The notes under the pieces are model-generated. The model did not search any database. It was not told the origin of the DNA and saw only the letters and a program-made list of their open reading frames with translations. DNA of 64,000 nucleotides from Whitmania pigra (Eukaryota; Annelida; Clitellata; Hirudinida; Haemopidae), in NCBI GenBank assembly GCA_021613335.1, contig JAJTWR010000347.1, forward strand, positions 258,501 to 322,500, given 5' to 3'. A program made the position numbers and the translations under genes. Position 1 is the stretch's first letter; each line of letters opens with the position of its first letter. This document shows, in pieces, positions 39,089 through 51,268 of this stretch.

Positions 39089-42000
39089 TTAAACTGCTTC
39101 GGACGAACTGGTCTCAGAAGATTTCTCGTATGGAAAACAAGTCCTGAAAATTAAATATGGAGGTTGAAAATAATTTAGTAATATTGATCTTGTTTTAAAA
39201 ACGTGTTAATGTCATAATCTTGTCTTACATCCAGGTGTTCGGAAAGCAGATTCACATAAAATGTAAAATTATATGGAATGAGAACAACTGTAGTAATAAG
39301 TGAGTTCTAAAATCGATAATTAATTTCTTTTTTTAGAAATGTCTGTTGGTCGATTAGATATGTCGTACATCTGAATAGAATAAATGGCAATCATTCATGA
39401 ATTTGCTTTCATTTTTAAGCACTAACCATAAAAGTTGAGCGGTTATCAGGGCTGCGATAAATCCCAACAACGTGTAGGCAAAGAAAGTAAGAGATTGGTA
39501 GTCTTTTGGTACGCGAAATTTGGGATTCCCTAGGTAAAATAATTGTTCGAGTATATTGGGAAGGCTTTACTGATTAAAAGATGTTATTAATGAATTATTA
39601 TTTGATATTTAGTATTTATTCTGCAAACAATGCTGTATCATTTCTAAGATCTGCATTAAAAATATTACTATGAAAATTAATTTATTAAAAAGTCTTACAT
39701 TATGAACTTAGCTAGATCATATTTAATTCATCAGGTTGTATACATTATATAATTGCTTTCTCAAGGTTAGGACAAGCATGCCTATATCAGGAATCAGACC
39801 AAATGCTAAAGGATTACGTAAAGTCAGATGAAAGTCAAATGAAGACACTAAATATTCAACTTGGACATAAATAGCAATACAAAATCAAAACTAATCAGCC
39901 ATTACACTTGCAAGTTGTGTTGTCAACATTCGTATACCCCGGATAGCATTGGCATATACCATAGCCATCCATCATTCTGCAAGGCATTTCGTCAAGAAAG
40001 TCCGTGGTGGTAGTCTCTGTTGACGATGGTGATGTTTCTTCGACAGTCGTTGATGAGCTTGGTGGTTTGGTAGGCGTTGAGGTTGTTTCTGTTGTTACGG
40101 AAGACGATGGAGTGGTTTCGGTAGTAGCTATAGTGGTTACTGTTATTGTTGTTGTTACTGAAGTACTTTCTGTTTCCTTAGTCGTCGGCTCGGTTGTTGA
40201 ATCGTTAATGTCAGTTAAAAGTTTTGTGGTTATGGTTGAACTCGAAATCGTCGAAGGAAAGGTTGTCATAGCTGTTGTTGTTGTTCTCCTCCTTCTCCTC
40301 CTCCTTTTCTTACGTGTGGTAGTAGCAGTTGTAGTGATTGTTGTAGTTTTTTTTTTCCTACGTCTTCTCTTCCTACGTGTAGAAACCTTTGTAGTGGTAG
40401 TCGTTGGTGTTGTTGTTGTTGTTTTCTTGGTAGAGACTGTTGAACCACTAATCGAGGGAGTAGCTGTTGAACCAGAAATCGATGAAGAGACTTTAGAACC
40501 GGTAATCGTTGGAGAGACCGTTGAACCAGTAGTCGATCGAGTGACCGTTGAAGCGGTAATAGATGGAGTAGCCGTTGAACCAGAAATTGATGAAGAGACT
40601 TTTGAAACGGTAACTGAAGAAGTAACCGTTGAACCAGTAATTGACCGAGTGAAAGTTGAACCGGTAGCTGATGGAGTAGCCGTTGAACCAGAAATCGATG
40701 AAGAGACTTTTGAAACGGTAACTGAAGGAGTAATCGTTGAACTAATAATTGATCGAGTGAAAGTTGAACCGGTAATAGATGGAGTAGCCGTTGAACCAGA
40801 AATCGATGAAGAGACTTTAGAAACGGTAACTGAAGGAGTAACCGTTGAACCAGTAATTGACCGAGTGAACGTTGAACCGGTAATAGATGGAGTAGCCGTT
40901 GAACCAGAAATTGATGAAGGTATTTTAGATTCGGTTACCGATGGAGTAACCGTTGAACCAGTAATAGAATAGACCGTTGATCCGGTGACAGGTAGAGTGA
41001 CTTTCGAAGTAGTAATCGACAGAGTCACTGTTGAACTGGTAATCGATGGAGTTACCGTTAAACAGCTGGTGGCTGGAGTGACCGTTGAACTGGTAAACGC
41101 CTGTGAGACTGTTGAAATGGTAATCTGTGGAGAGACTGTTGAAACTGATGGAGAAATTGTTGAATCGTTAGCCGTTGGAGTACTTGATGTTGCTGTTTCG
41201 GTAGTCACGGTGGATAATTCTTTTGCCGATGAAGCACTTATTGATTGAGTAGTCGATGGAGCGACTGTTGAAATTGAAGCCCTTGTAGTGGTTGATGGTG
41301 CTTTATCGGTAGGTGTTTCAGTGGTGGTTGTGGCTGTAGTCTTTGGGGTTGATTCGGTAGTGGTTGCTGAATGACTAGTCGATGTTGTGCTTGATGATTC
41401 TGTTGTTGGAGTGGTTGGTGTTCTTGTATCAGCAGTTGGTAAAGAGGTTGTTGATTCGGTACTCGTCGAAGATGTTTTTTCGGTTCTCATTGATGTAACT
41501 GTTGACTGGGTAGAAGATGGAGTTGTATCAGTTCTCGTCGGTGTTGTTTCGGTAGTCCTTGCAGTAGTTATAAGTTTTGTATAGACTGGACTGGTTGAAT
41601 CGGTAGTCATTGGGCTTGTTACTTTTACAGCTGACTTTGGCGTGGTTGCCTTTGTTGTCATTGTAGCAATTGTTGATTCTGTAGTGTTTGGTGTTGTTCT
41701 TGAAAAGGTAATCGTTGATGATGTTGTAGTATAGTCTGTAATCGCTGGGATAGTTGCGTCAGTCGTTGGTGTGGCTGACTGGAGAGTGGTGGGTGATGTT
41801 GTTACTTTGGTGGCAGTGAGAGTTGATCTTGTTAATGTTACGGTAGTTGATGATTTGGTTGCTTTCGTAGTCCTTGTTGGTGTTGATATTACTTTGGTAG
41901 TTGTGACGGTGGTTGTTGATTCGGTTGTCGTTGGTTTTGTCGAAACTGTAGAGGTTGTTTTGATAGTGGCTGGAGTTGCTGTTGTTTCAGATGTCGTTAT

Positions 42001-45000
42001 TTCGGTAGTCGTAGGAGTGGTTGTTGTGGGAATGGATATTTTACTAGTTGTTTCAGTAGTCATTGGAGTTGTAGTTGATTCGGTTATCGTTATTGGCATT
42101 GTCGTTATCGTAGTTGTTGATGCTTTAGTAGTTGTTGGTATGGATGTTGATACGGTTGTTGTTGGAGTTGCTGTCGTTTTGGTTGTTGTTGTGAGGATGG
42201 TTGTTGTTTCAGTAGTCGTTGGAGTTGTTGTTTTGATAGCCGTTGGAGTAGTGGTTAATTCGGTTATTGTTGGTGGCATAGTCGTTATCGTAGATGTTGG
42301 TTCAATAGTTGCTGTACTGGTTGATGCTTTGGTAGTCGTTAGTATGGGTGTCGATACAGTTGTTGTTGGAGTTGCTGTCGTTTTGGTGGTAGTTGGAGTG
42401 GTTGTTGGAGTGGTTGTTGTTTCAGTAGTCGTTGGCGTGGTTGTTGTTTCAGTCGTTGTTGGAGTGGTTGTTGTTTCAGTAGTCGTTGGCGTGGTTGTTG
42501 TTTCAGTAGTCGTGGGAGTGGTTGTTGTGGGGATTGTTGTTGTTTCAGTAGTTGTTGGAGTGGTTGTTGTGGGGATTGTTGTTGTTTCGGTAGTCGTTGG
42601 AGTTGTTGTTTCAGAAGTTGTTGGAGTTGCTGTCGTTTTGGTGGTAGTTGGAGTTGTCGTTGTTGGAGTGGTCTTTGTTTCAGTAGTCGTTGGAGTTGTT
42701 GTTGTTTCAGTAGTCGTTGGAGTTGTTGTTTCAGTCGTTGTTGGAGTGGTTGTTGTTTCAGTAGTCGTTAGAGTGGTTGTTGTGGGGATTGTTGTTGTTT
42801 CGGTAGTCGTTGGAGTTGTTGTTTCAGAAGTTGTTGGAGTGGTAGTTGTTTCAGTAATCCTGGGAGAGGTTGTTGTAGGGATTGTTGTTGTTTTGGTAGT
42901 CGTTGGAATTGTTGTTGTATCAGTCGTTGTTGGAGTGGTTGTTGTTTCAGTCGTTGTTGGAGTTGTTGTTTCAGTCGTTGTTGGAGTGGTTGTTGTTTCA
43001 GTAGTTGTTGGAGTGGTTGTTGTTTCAGTAGTTGTTGGAGTGGTTGTTGTTTCAGTCGTTGTTGGAGTGGTTGTTTTTTCTGTCGTTGTTGGAGTGGTTG
43101 TTGTTTCAGTAATCTTTGGAGTGGTTGTTGTAGGGATTGTTGTTGTTTCAGTAATCGTTGGAGTGGTTGTTATTTCAGTCGTTGTTGTTTCAGTAATCCT
43201 GGGAGTGGTTGTTGTTTCAGTAGTCGTTGGAGTGGTTGTTGTTTCAGTCGCTGTTGGAGTTGTTGTTTCAGTCGTTGTTGGAGTGGTTGTTGTTTCAGTA
43301 GTCGTTGGAGTGGTTGTTGTTTCAGTAGTCGTTGGAGTGGTTGTTGTTTCAGAAGTTGTTGGAGTGGTAGTTGTTTCAGTAATCCTGGGAGAGGTTGTTG
43401 TAGGGATTGTTGTTGTTTTGGTAGTCGTTGGAATTGTTGTTGTATCAGTCGTTGTTGGAGTGGTTGTTGTTTCAGTCGTTGTTGGAGTTGTTGTTTCAGT
43501 CGTTGTTGGAGTGGTTGTTGTTTCAGTAGTTGTTGGAGTGGTTGTTGTTTCAGTAGTTGTTGGAGTGGTTGTTGTTTCAGTCGTTGTTGGAGTGGTTGTT
43601 TTTTCTGTCGTTGTTGGAGTGGTTGTTGTTTCAGTAATCTTTGGAGTGGTTGTTGTAGGGATTGTTGTTGTTTCAGTAATCGTTGGAGTGGTTGTTGTTT
43701 CAGTAGTCGTTGGAGTGGTTGTTGTTTCAGTCGCTGTTGGAGTTGTTGTTTCAGTCGTTGTTGGAGTGGTTGTTGTTTCAGTAGTCGTTGGAGTGGTTGT
43801 TGTTTCAGTAGTCGTTGGAGTGGTTGTTGTTTCAGTCGTTGTTGGAGTTGTTGTTTCAGTCGTTGTTGGAGTGGTTGTTGTTTCAGTCGTTGTTGGAGTG
43901 GTTGTTTTTTCTGTCGTTGTTGGAGTGGTTGTTGTTTCAGTAATCTTTGGAGTGGTTGTTGTAGGGATTGTTGTTGTTTCAGTAATCGTTGGAGTGGTTG
44001 TTATTTCAGTCGTTGTTGTTTCAGTAATCCTGGGAGTGGTTGTTGTTGGAGTGGTTGTTGTTTCAGTAATCCTGGGAGTGGTTGTTGTAGAGATTGTTGT
44101 TGTTTCGGTAGTCGTTGGAGTGGTTGTTGTGGGGATTGTTGTTGTTTCAGTAGTCGTTGGATTTGTTGTTGATTCAGTCGTTGTTGGAGTTGTTGTTTCA
44201 GTCGTTGTTGGAGTGGTTGTTGTTTCAGTAGTCGTTGGAATGGTTGTTGTTTCAGTAGTCGTTAGAGTGGTTGTTGTTTCAGTCGTTGTTGGAGTGGTTG
44301 GAGTGGTTGTTATTTCAGTCGTTGTTGTTTCAGTAATCCTGGGAGTGGTTGTTGTTTCAGTAATTCTGGGAGTGGTTGTTGTAGGGATTGTTGTTGTTTC
44401 GGTAGTCGTTGGAGTTGTTGTTTCAGTCGTTGTTGATTTGGTTGTCGTTAGTGGTATTGTCGTTGTCGTAGTTGTTCTTTCAATAGTTGTTGAACTGGTT
44501 GATGTTTTAGTCGTTGGTTCTGTTGTTGTTGGAGTTACTGTCGTTTTGTTGGTCATTGGAGTTGTCGTTATGGGTGTGGCTGTTTCGGTAGTCGTTGGGG
44601 TGGATGCTATTTCTGTAGTCGTTGGAGTGGATGCTATTTCTGTAGTCGTTGGAGTGGTTGTTTCAATAGTCGGTGGAGTGGTTGTTGATTCCGTTGTCCT
44701 TGGTGGCATTGTCGATATCGTAATGGATCTTTTGTGTGTAGATTCGTTTGGTTTTGGAGTTGCTGTCGCTTTGGTGGTCGTTATGAGGATGGTTGCTGTT
44801 TCGGTAGTCGTTAGATTGGTTGATGCTCTAGTAGTCGTCGGTAAGGATGTTATTTTGTTAGTTGTAAGAATGGTAGTTGTTGGTGTGTCTGCTTCATTGG
44901 TTTTTGTTGGTTTCGTTATTGTTTCAGTAATGGTTGGTCCTGTTGTTGTTTTAGTAGTCGTTGGTTTGTTGCTTCCGTATGTTGTTACAGTTGTTTTTTG

Positions 45001-45200
45001 TGTCGTTGAAATGGTTTTGCCAAATGCCATATTTGTTATTTCCGAATCTGTAATCAAATAGATAAGAATTTTATTTTTAATTTTATCAAGATCGTTTTAG
45101 AACATTATAAATGCAAACTCATTCATTAGAACGACTGAATATAAAATGTACTTTTAAATGTTATTATTAAATTTAAAATGGCCATGTGACCTAAATTCAT
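39089..45200 (-). CDS. giant mucin receptor lacking the lectin domain (gene G)
   Basis: Four exons, about 1,782 aa: 45152-45200, 39906-45047, 39427-39529, 39089-39143. Signal peptide MNLGHMAILNLIITFK. The large exon starts at the normal first-lectin-exon acceptor and reads SEITNMAFGKT, the first strand of the lectin domain, then passes straight into about 1,650 residues of Thr-rich repeat (9-residue ETTTTPTTT units, later STVTxSITGS units). Two polybasic blocks (TRRKRRRRKKK, RKKRRRRRRR) and the half-EGF (MPCRMM, CQCYPGYTNVDNTTCKC) follow. Membrane span YTLLGFIAALITAQLLW; tail TCFPYEKSSETSSSEAV. It appears that the first lectin exon was fused to the mucin exon with loss of the rest of the lectin domain. 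Frame and splice sites are intact. Confidence 0.85.
42390..44450 (-). repeat. 27-bp minisatellite in gene G mucin exon
   Basis: Dozens of 27-bp units encode ETTTTPTTT, mixed with 24-bp (ETTTPTTT) and ITETTT/IPTT variants. Larger blocks of several units are themselves duplicated (for example 42830-43200 and 43350-43700). All changes are in multiples of three. Confidence 0.85.
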
Positions 45201-45230
45201 TGTTTATGTTTTTTAAATGAAGCTCTTATA

Positions 45231-45238
45231 ATGACGTC
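45231..45238 (-). promoter_or_regulatory. conserved GACGTCAT motif, gene G
   Basis: 31 nt upstream of the gene G start codon; the flanking AAGAGCTTCATTTAAAA is shared with genes B, C and F. Confidence 0.55.
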
Positions 45239-46120
45239 CACAGTCGATGCCAGACTAGGTTACATTCTTTCCATACTATTATATACTAGATATATAATAT
45301 TTATGTTTATTTTCATATATGTTTTTATAAAACAATTTTCAATTTAACAATTACACCAGTTTTAATTACTGTATTTCAATAATCGCATAAGTAATCAAAA
45401 TTAAATATCTAAATGATTATAATATCTTTGAGCTTCTTATCTATTTTAAAGATAATAAACTTTTAGATCTTCTTAATCTTCAAAATTTCCATTGAAATTC
45501 TAGAAATTTCTGAGATGCCCGATCCAAATGTTAAATATGCTTGGAAAACTCTTAAAGTATAATATTGCTTTTTATAAATAGGTCAGGAAACGTTTAAATC
45601 CAGCCTTAGACAACTTATATTTTATGTGCTTAAAAAGCGTCACAAAATGCATGATGATAGGATGTTACATCGCCTACGACCTATAGGTAAAATACGTCTG
45701 CAAAATATTTATCACAGCTTAAAAGCTTCTTTTGTAGAAGATTCTTTTCTTTTCAAAGTTTCTTAAAATTATCGCAAAAGAACTTTTGGTATTTCAGTCT
45801 CAGCACGTAAAACAACACGAAGCTAGAAAAACATTATATTATGTATTTATATTTTCGAGTTTTAAGATTACAACGATGTTTTAGTTAAGATTAATTAATT
45901 TCTTTATTAGTCAGGTCAAAGTTGGTTATTCTTTGATTAATTGCTATTGCATGGTTTGCTTAGCATTTAATCAGCTTATTCATTCATTTAAGATGATTCG
46001 CTAGACAGGGTCGTTTCCTCTTCGTTTTTCTTTGTGTAGTACCTGAATGACAATATTTATTAATATAATTTAGTGGCGGGGAAAGAATATTCCAAATAAT
46101 TAATTAAAACTAAAATATAA
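45239..46120. other. spacer between genes G and E
   Basis: AT-rich. The segment 45700-46000 resembles 26330-26630 upstream of gene D (for example AGATTAATTAAT..CTTTATTAG), so it is duplicated cluster DNA. No exon is seen. Confidence 0.4.
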
Positions 46121-49100
46121 TTAGTTTAACAAGTATAGGTTAACTAACAATGCTAGAGCAATTACTACGGTCAATATGCCGATGACTATCATGATATAGA
46201 TTTCATACTTTTTCATCAATTCCGTCACGTAAAAGAAATGACCTGATCAAGGTAATAACAAAAATTTAATTATTGAAATTCAAATTTTTTTTGTAAAATA
46301 AATGTTCAGATCAACAATTGGTATTCACTTGTGCAAGTTTCATTGTTCGATAAAAAATATCCGGGAGGGCAGAGGCACTCGCTTTCATTAAGGATATTTA
46401 CACATATAAAGTCACCCATAGTCGCATAAATGACTTCGTAGAAATCTAATTATTTTGAACAATCACGTTTTGTATTTAAGTAAAATTCAATTGCAACTTA
46501 GCTTAACAAATTCCTTATGAAATTTGAAATGTTTAGAACACAGTTATTAATCTTCTTTATAAATGAATGTCATGTTATGCTAAGGTAGATCCTTAAAAAT
46601 ATGATGATTATAATGCAATAAAGCTCACATAAATAAAAATGTTTAGAAAATATTACTGGAAATTTTGCAACATCATAACCAATAATGCGCTCCACTATCG
46701 AAAAAGGCAAACCACCTCTTTCAAGACAATGAGGACCAGTGAAGCCTTGTTTACAAATTGATTTGCAAATCCCATTTTCATCCCATTCACCGGAGCAGCG
46801 AAATAATTCCGAGCATTTTAACGGCATCGACGTCTCATCGTGACATGCTACTCAGACCAAATATATTATTTATATATAATACAACGTATATTATAACAAT
46901 AATAACAATATTAATTATATATAATATAATATAATGTAATATAATTTAAAATGACAAGATGTTCAAAATCAACTCTCAGCCTGTGTTTTTATCTTTAATG
47001 CATCATGACATACATTTGGCTACAATTTTATTACTTTTGTACACCGATGCTGACTTTTGCCCGCCACACACCTTGGTGACGTCACTGGCACATTTGGAAT
47101 CGCAGACTCCTTTATTAATATCTGTTTCATCCCATAGTTGATCGTTAGCACAGCCACATGTGTAACCAAGCTATGAGAATATATTAAATGGACCTTTAAG
47201 CCATGTAACATTTATAATAAAGAAAGAACTGTTTTGTCATACATTAACAGTCTGTCTAGATGTTAATCAAAGTTTTAAGTTTACATCGAAGTTGTGATTG
47301 TTTTGACTTATGATTGTTTGATCAGAAGTAATGCTCAAACAACTTCTAATTTCATCCAGTATTTCGATGAAGAATTTCATGAAACAGAAAATGTTACAAT
47401 AAACCAGAATAATATAATCAGATTAGAAATATTAACAATTAACCATGATATATAGTTTATGAGTTATAGAATCTTAAAGAAATTGACAATAACATGTTTC
47501 TAACGAATAGAAATTACCCATAGTAAAGCAAAGTGGTAATCTTCACAAAATTGAAGACAACGTGCAATGTTTGTCGTTTCGCTATTCAATTGGATGATCA
47601 AATGCATCTTGTAAGCAATACCTTCGTAACAACCGATATAATGCGGCAGGCGTACATTGGCTGCGGTAATAAAATGATTATTAAAAACTACAGAATAATT
47701 AACAGCTTAAAACATTAACTGACTGATTTAATAATTTCATAATTTAATATTCATTAATAAAGTGAATGTTTGTTTCATAACCTATGTATAACGAATAAGC
47801 GTTGGTGCCGCCGCATCTCCTTAACGAGATTCCACAAGTTAGGTCGCATTTGTTCGGATGTATTTCTGCTAATTTGCTGTACGAATTACCACAAAAACAT
47901 TCTTTTCCGTTCTTTAAAAAATAGGTTTTTTTTTTTAAGTTTCACTTAATGAATATACACTCAAATTCTAATTATAGCTATGCAACCCATATCCGAAATC
48001 AGAAACCGTTCTTAGATATTAGTAAATAATTTATATAATTATTTATTTAAACTTTTTTTTTCTTAATTTATAGGTTTGCCCTCAAGATATACGATCATTC
48101 GGTTTCATAGTGATGACCAGGGTTGCCAGTGAAATTTAAAAAAAATAAGCCCAGATCATAACGAACCAGCTTTTATTGTCAAATGTTATCGTTTTTAAAT
48201 TACTATTTATGTTGTTATTAGTGCTACTCAATAAAATGAACAAACTTCACATTTCACTCCAAAGCCATTGTTGGGTACTGTATCCAATCCTTTAGTTCGA
48301 TGTCAGTCAGGCAATGCCTGATTGCATCCCATCTTAGCTTTCCTACGAGATGGATCAACACTGCTAGCAACTGGAATCACCGTCCATTGTCGAAAAATTC
48401 AAAGTTCAATGTAGCACATGCGTGCAAAGTTAGCGAAAAAAAGGACATGATGAAGGTTCTTTATTGGAGAGATAAACTTTGGTTTATCTTACAGATTTTG
48501 TAACCCAAAAATTATTTTCCAAAACAAACCCAGATTTCCAAGCTAACAACCCAGGAAACCAGATTGGGTCCAAATTTAAAAAATAAAACTAAAATCGTGG
48601 CTTTTAAACCTAAGACTGGCAACCCCGGTTTTGACAATATCTTATTTATTTAAGCAATATTCACTACAAATTTTAAAGCCTGAATAAAATAATAACGGAC
48701 AATATATGATGGCTTTTAAAATCTACCTTTATTGCAATATAACGAAAAGCAGATGAGCAAATCTTTTGACATTGAATCAAGTCAAACCCAAAGTATCTGT
48801 CACCAGTGAAGTTTTTGAAGCAGCCACGGTGGGTCAGGCCGTTACCGTCGTCTAATCCTAAGATCGAAGTAAAACCACAAATGTGACTACGCCTCGTTCA
48901 AATTGATCACTTAAAGTAGAAATATACCTAAAGTGTGAACTTCAACCTCAGATAAAAAGAGTCCCTCATCTTTTTTCGATTCTATTCTAACTTTATTGGA
49001 TGGTGGCTGTGGCTGGCAATTCACCACCATTGCTACACCTTTACCAGCACTGGGACCAGGATATTCAGAACAATTCTTTAATACTCCAGAAATGAATTCT

Positions 49101-49771
49101 TTAACGTTAAAATAATCCAACTGTCCTTCATGTAAGTCTGCATTTTGAAATAAGAAAATTTATAGAATACATTTAACAAATTCGCAAATGGATTTCGGTT
49201 TTTATAAAATCTTAATTTACTTTTTCAATAACTGAATGAGTTAAAAGAACTTTAGAAAGCCTAACAATTTATAAGCAACTTTAATTTATCACACAGACCT
49301 GCACCAAATCCCTGATAGACCACAACGTAATGAACGTAATAATCTTTCATCAAGTCTATGTCAATGAATGCGTTTTTGTGACACTTTGCTGTTATTATCT
49401 CTCCTTGAAAAATATCTGTGTTTCCATCGGTCAATCTATTCGACAGTTGTTGAGTGTTGCAAAACATGCTGTTCGTTCCTGCTGCGACATTTATGGCAAA
49501 CGCATCTGCAGTGTTATCAATAAGATTCCATCGTGAGTCATTAATTTCTACGACGTGACATTTTTGTCAGTTTTTGTCGTTGACAAAAGTTATTAGTAAT
49601 AAATTACGGTGTAATATAGGTGCGTAAAATTGTCGAAATTGTTACGAAATTCGTAAGAACTTGTGATTCTTGTTTTTAATAAAAAAAACCTTTACAATAA
49701 ATGAATTCAATTGAATGTTTACATTTAAAGGATAATATTAGATTTATAAAGACGACATCTCCCAAGACCAT
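46121..49771 (-). CDS. WSC-type lectin/EGF transmembrane receptor (gene E)
   Basis: Ten exons, 459 aa: 49723-49771, 49299-49505, 48928-49137, 48727-48857, 47782-47911, 47518-47660, 47035-47170, 46716-46850, 46329-46445, 46121-46242. Signal peptide MVLGDVVFINLILSFK; lectin domain (AINVAAGTNSMFC, DIDLMKDYY, EVEVH); WSC 1 (GCFKNFTGD; CFCGNSYSK, RRCGG); WSC 2 (GCYEGI, CLQFCEDYH; CGCANDQLW, KVCGG); EGF-like (FRCSGEW, CKQGFTG) and a second one (CLCPPGYF). The final exon joins membrane span (IYIMIVIGILTVVIALALLV) and stop, leaving almost no tail. Same exon plan as gene A, and the lectin-2/WSC-1 part is nearly identical to gene A. A hAT MITE (48118-48627) lies in the intron that splits WSC 1. Confidence 0.88.
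48118..48627. mobile_element. non-autonomous hAT-like element in gene E intron
   Basis: Ends CAGGGTTGCCAG and CTGGCAACCCCG are inverted repeats. The 8-bp flanks GTGATGAC and GTTTTGAC match at six positions. The interior (510 bp total) has no readable transposase. Confidence 0.75.
48754..49127 (-). repeat. gene-conversion-like tract shared with 5996-6369
   Basis: Partner of the tract in gene A, with three mismatches in 374 bp including a complete intron. See the entry at 5996-6369. Confidence 0.85.
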
Positions 49772-50509
49772 TGTTTACATTTTTTAACTTTTTAAAATGG
49801 CGTCTGAATTCAAATTTTCAAATATAATTTAGGGCCGCCCATTTACAATATTCATGGCATTAATCAAATCACTACATTTAAAATATATTATTAAAATTTT
49901 GAAAGCGCACTGTTTGTAAATGAGTGGTTTTATAAACTTTTTTTAATCATTCCAAATAGCCATAAAAATTTAGTAATAGCTTAGACAAGTTTAATTCAGC
50001 ACAAATGTGATCAAGAACAAAATAATGTGATGCATGTCAAATGTACTGTAACCTGATCGGATTAAACATGATTAAACATAAACACAATGCCTAAATGCCC
50101 CTAGTTAAGTTGTACTTAAGGAATAATTAACTAAGGTCCGTTGAATTTCGCTGCTGTGTTGAATATTCATACTAGGTAAGTCTTTTTAATAAATCAAAAT
50201 ACGTAATTATTTTATTAATTGAATGAGCAGAAGGAGATTTAGTTCCCCAGTTTGATATTTTACTATTATATTAACGATATTTACAGGTTAATAGCATGAA
50301 AATCTCTGAAATGAAAATTGAAACAACCATGATTAATGAATAATTAATGTTTAACCCGGCATGATTTATCAATGAAAACTACTCACTTACAATTACTACT
50401 CAATTACGCAGTTACAACTTTTACGATCATTTTTAAAACTCCTTAAAGGCAAAATATGCTATAAAAAATATTCAGCATTTTCAATTGAACATTTGAGTAA
50501 AAAATATAT

Positions 50510-50558
50510 TTTTAAATGTTATTATTGACTTCAAAAGAACTATGAAACCAAAATTCAT
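50510..50558 (-). pseudogene. orphan signal-peptide exon with lost splice donor
   Basis: 49 nt with the family start context AAACAATG encode MNFGFIVLLKSIITFK, but the donor GT is now AT. No lectin exon follows downstream on this strand before gene E. The region 49860-50170 is also similar to 38420-38720 beside the relic between F and G, so a decayed segmental copy is likely. Confidence 0.7.
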
Positions 50559-50639
50559 TGTTTACATTTTCAGATGAGGCTCATTAGATGCGTCCTCAAT
50601 TGGTGCTACAATCGGTTACATGAATATTTCAATATTCGG

Positions 50640-51268
50640 CGCATATGTACTAAACCTATGTGCAGAAACTGCTGAGAGAGCAAACAGGGTGTTAGGTATG
50701 ACTAAGAAAAAGGTGGTCAGCAGAGAGAAAAGCATCATGTTGAAGTTGTATAAAGCATTGGTGAGACCCCATCTGGAATACTTCATTCAAGTATGGAATC
50801 CTTGAAGAAGGATATTGATACTTTGGAAAGGATGCAGAAAAGAGCAACAAGGATGATTAAGGGTCTAGGAAATTTGAGTTAAGAGAGATTAATGAGATGT
50901 AAGCTTTCAAATTTAGAAATAAGTAGAAGTAGAGGTGATCTCATAGAAACATTCAAAATATTAACAGGAAGAGACAAGTTAAAACCTGAACATTTCTTTG
51001 AGGCCACTAAAAGTAGTTCCACGAGAGGAAATGCATGTAAGTTTTGTCTGAAGACAGCGGGCACTCTACAGAATAATTACTACAGCATCAGAGTAATTAA
51101 TCTTTAGAATAAGCTCAATGAGCAAACAATATAATCAGATTCGGTAGAAGTATTTAAAATACGACTATCGAAATTTGGACACTGATTTAAAAAATTAGGA
51201 ATGGTTTATCACACGGACATTAGTCTCCTTAAACCACTATCAATTAATGTTATGTTATGTTATGTTAA
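50640..51268 (+). mobile_element. 3' end of a CR1/Jockey-like LINE
   Basis: Two frames separated by a frameshift carry the end of a reverse transcriptase ORF: SIMLKLYKALVRPHLEYFIQ (50730-50790), then LERMQKRATRMIKGL, RSRGDLIETFKIL and an Asn/Trp-rich C-terminus up to about 51180. The copy ends in an imperfect (TTATG)n tail at 51246-51265. It is 5'-truncated, as usual for LINEs, and begins just after the orphan signal exon block. Confidence 0.8.

Noticed and set aside
42390..44450. CRISPR-like array
   Set aside because: Repeats are contiguous coding minisatellite units without unique spacers, in an animal gene.
41771..45061. 1,096-codon Val/Gly-rich plus-strand ORF
   Set aside because: Antisense of the Thr codons of gene G (ACN read backwards gives NGT-type Val frames). 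No domain, and the minus strand has the supported exon chain.
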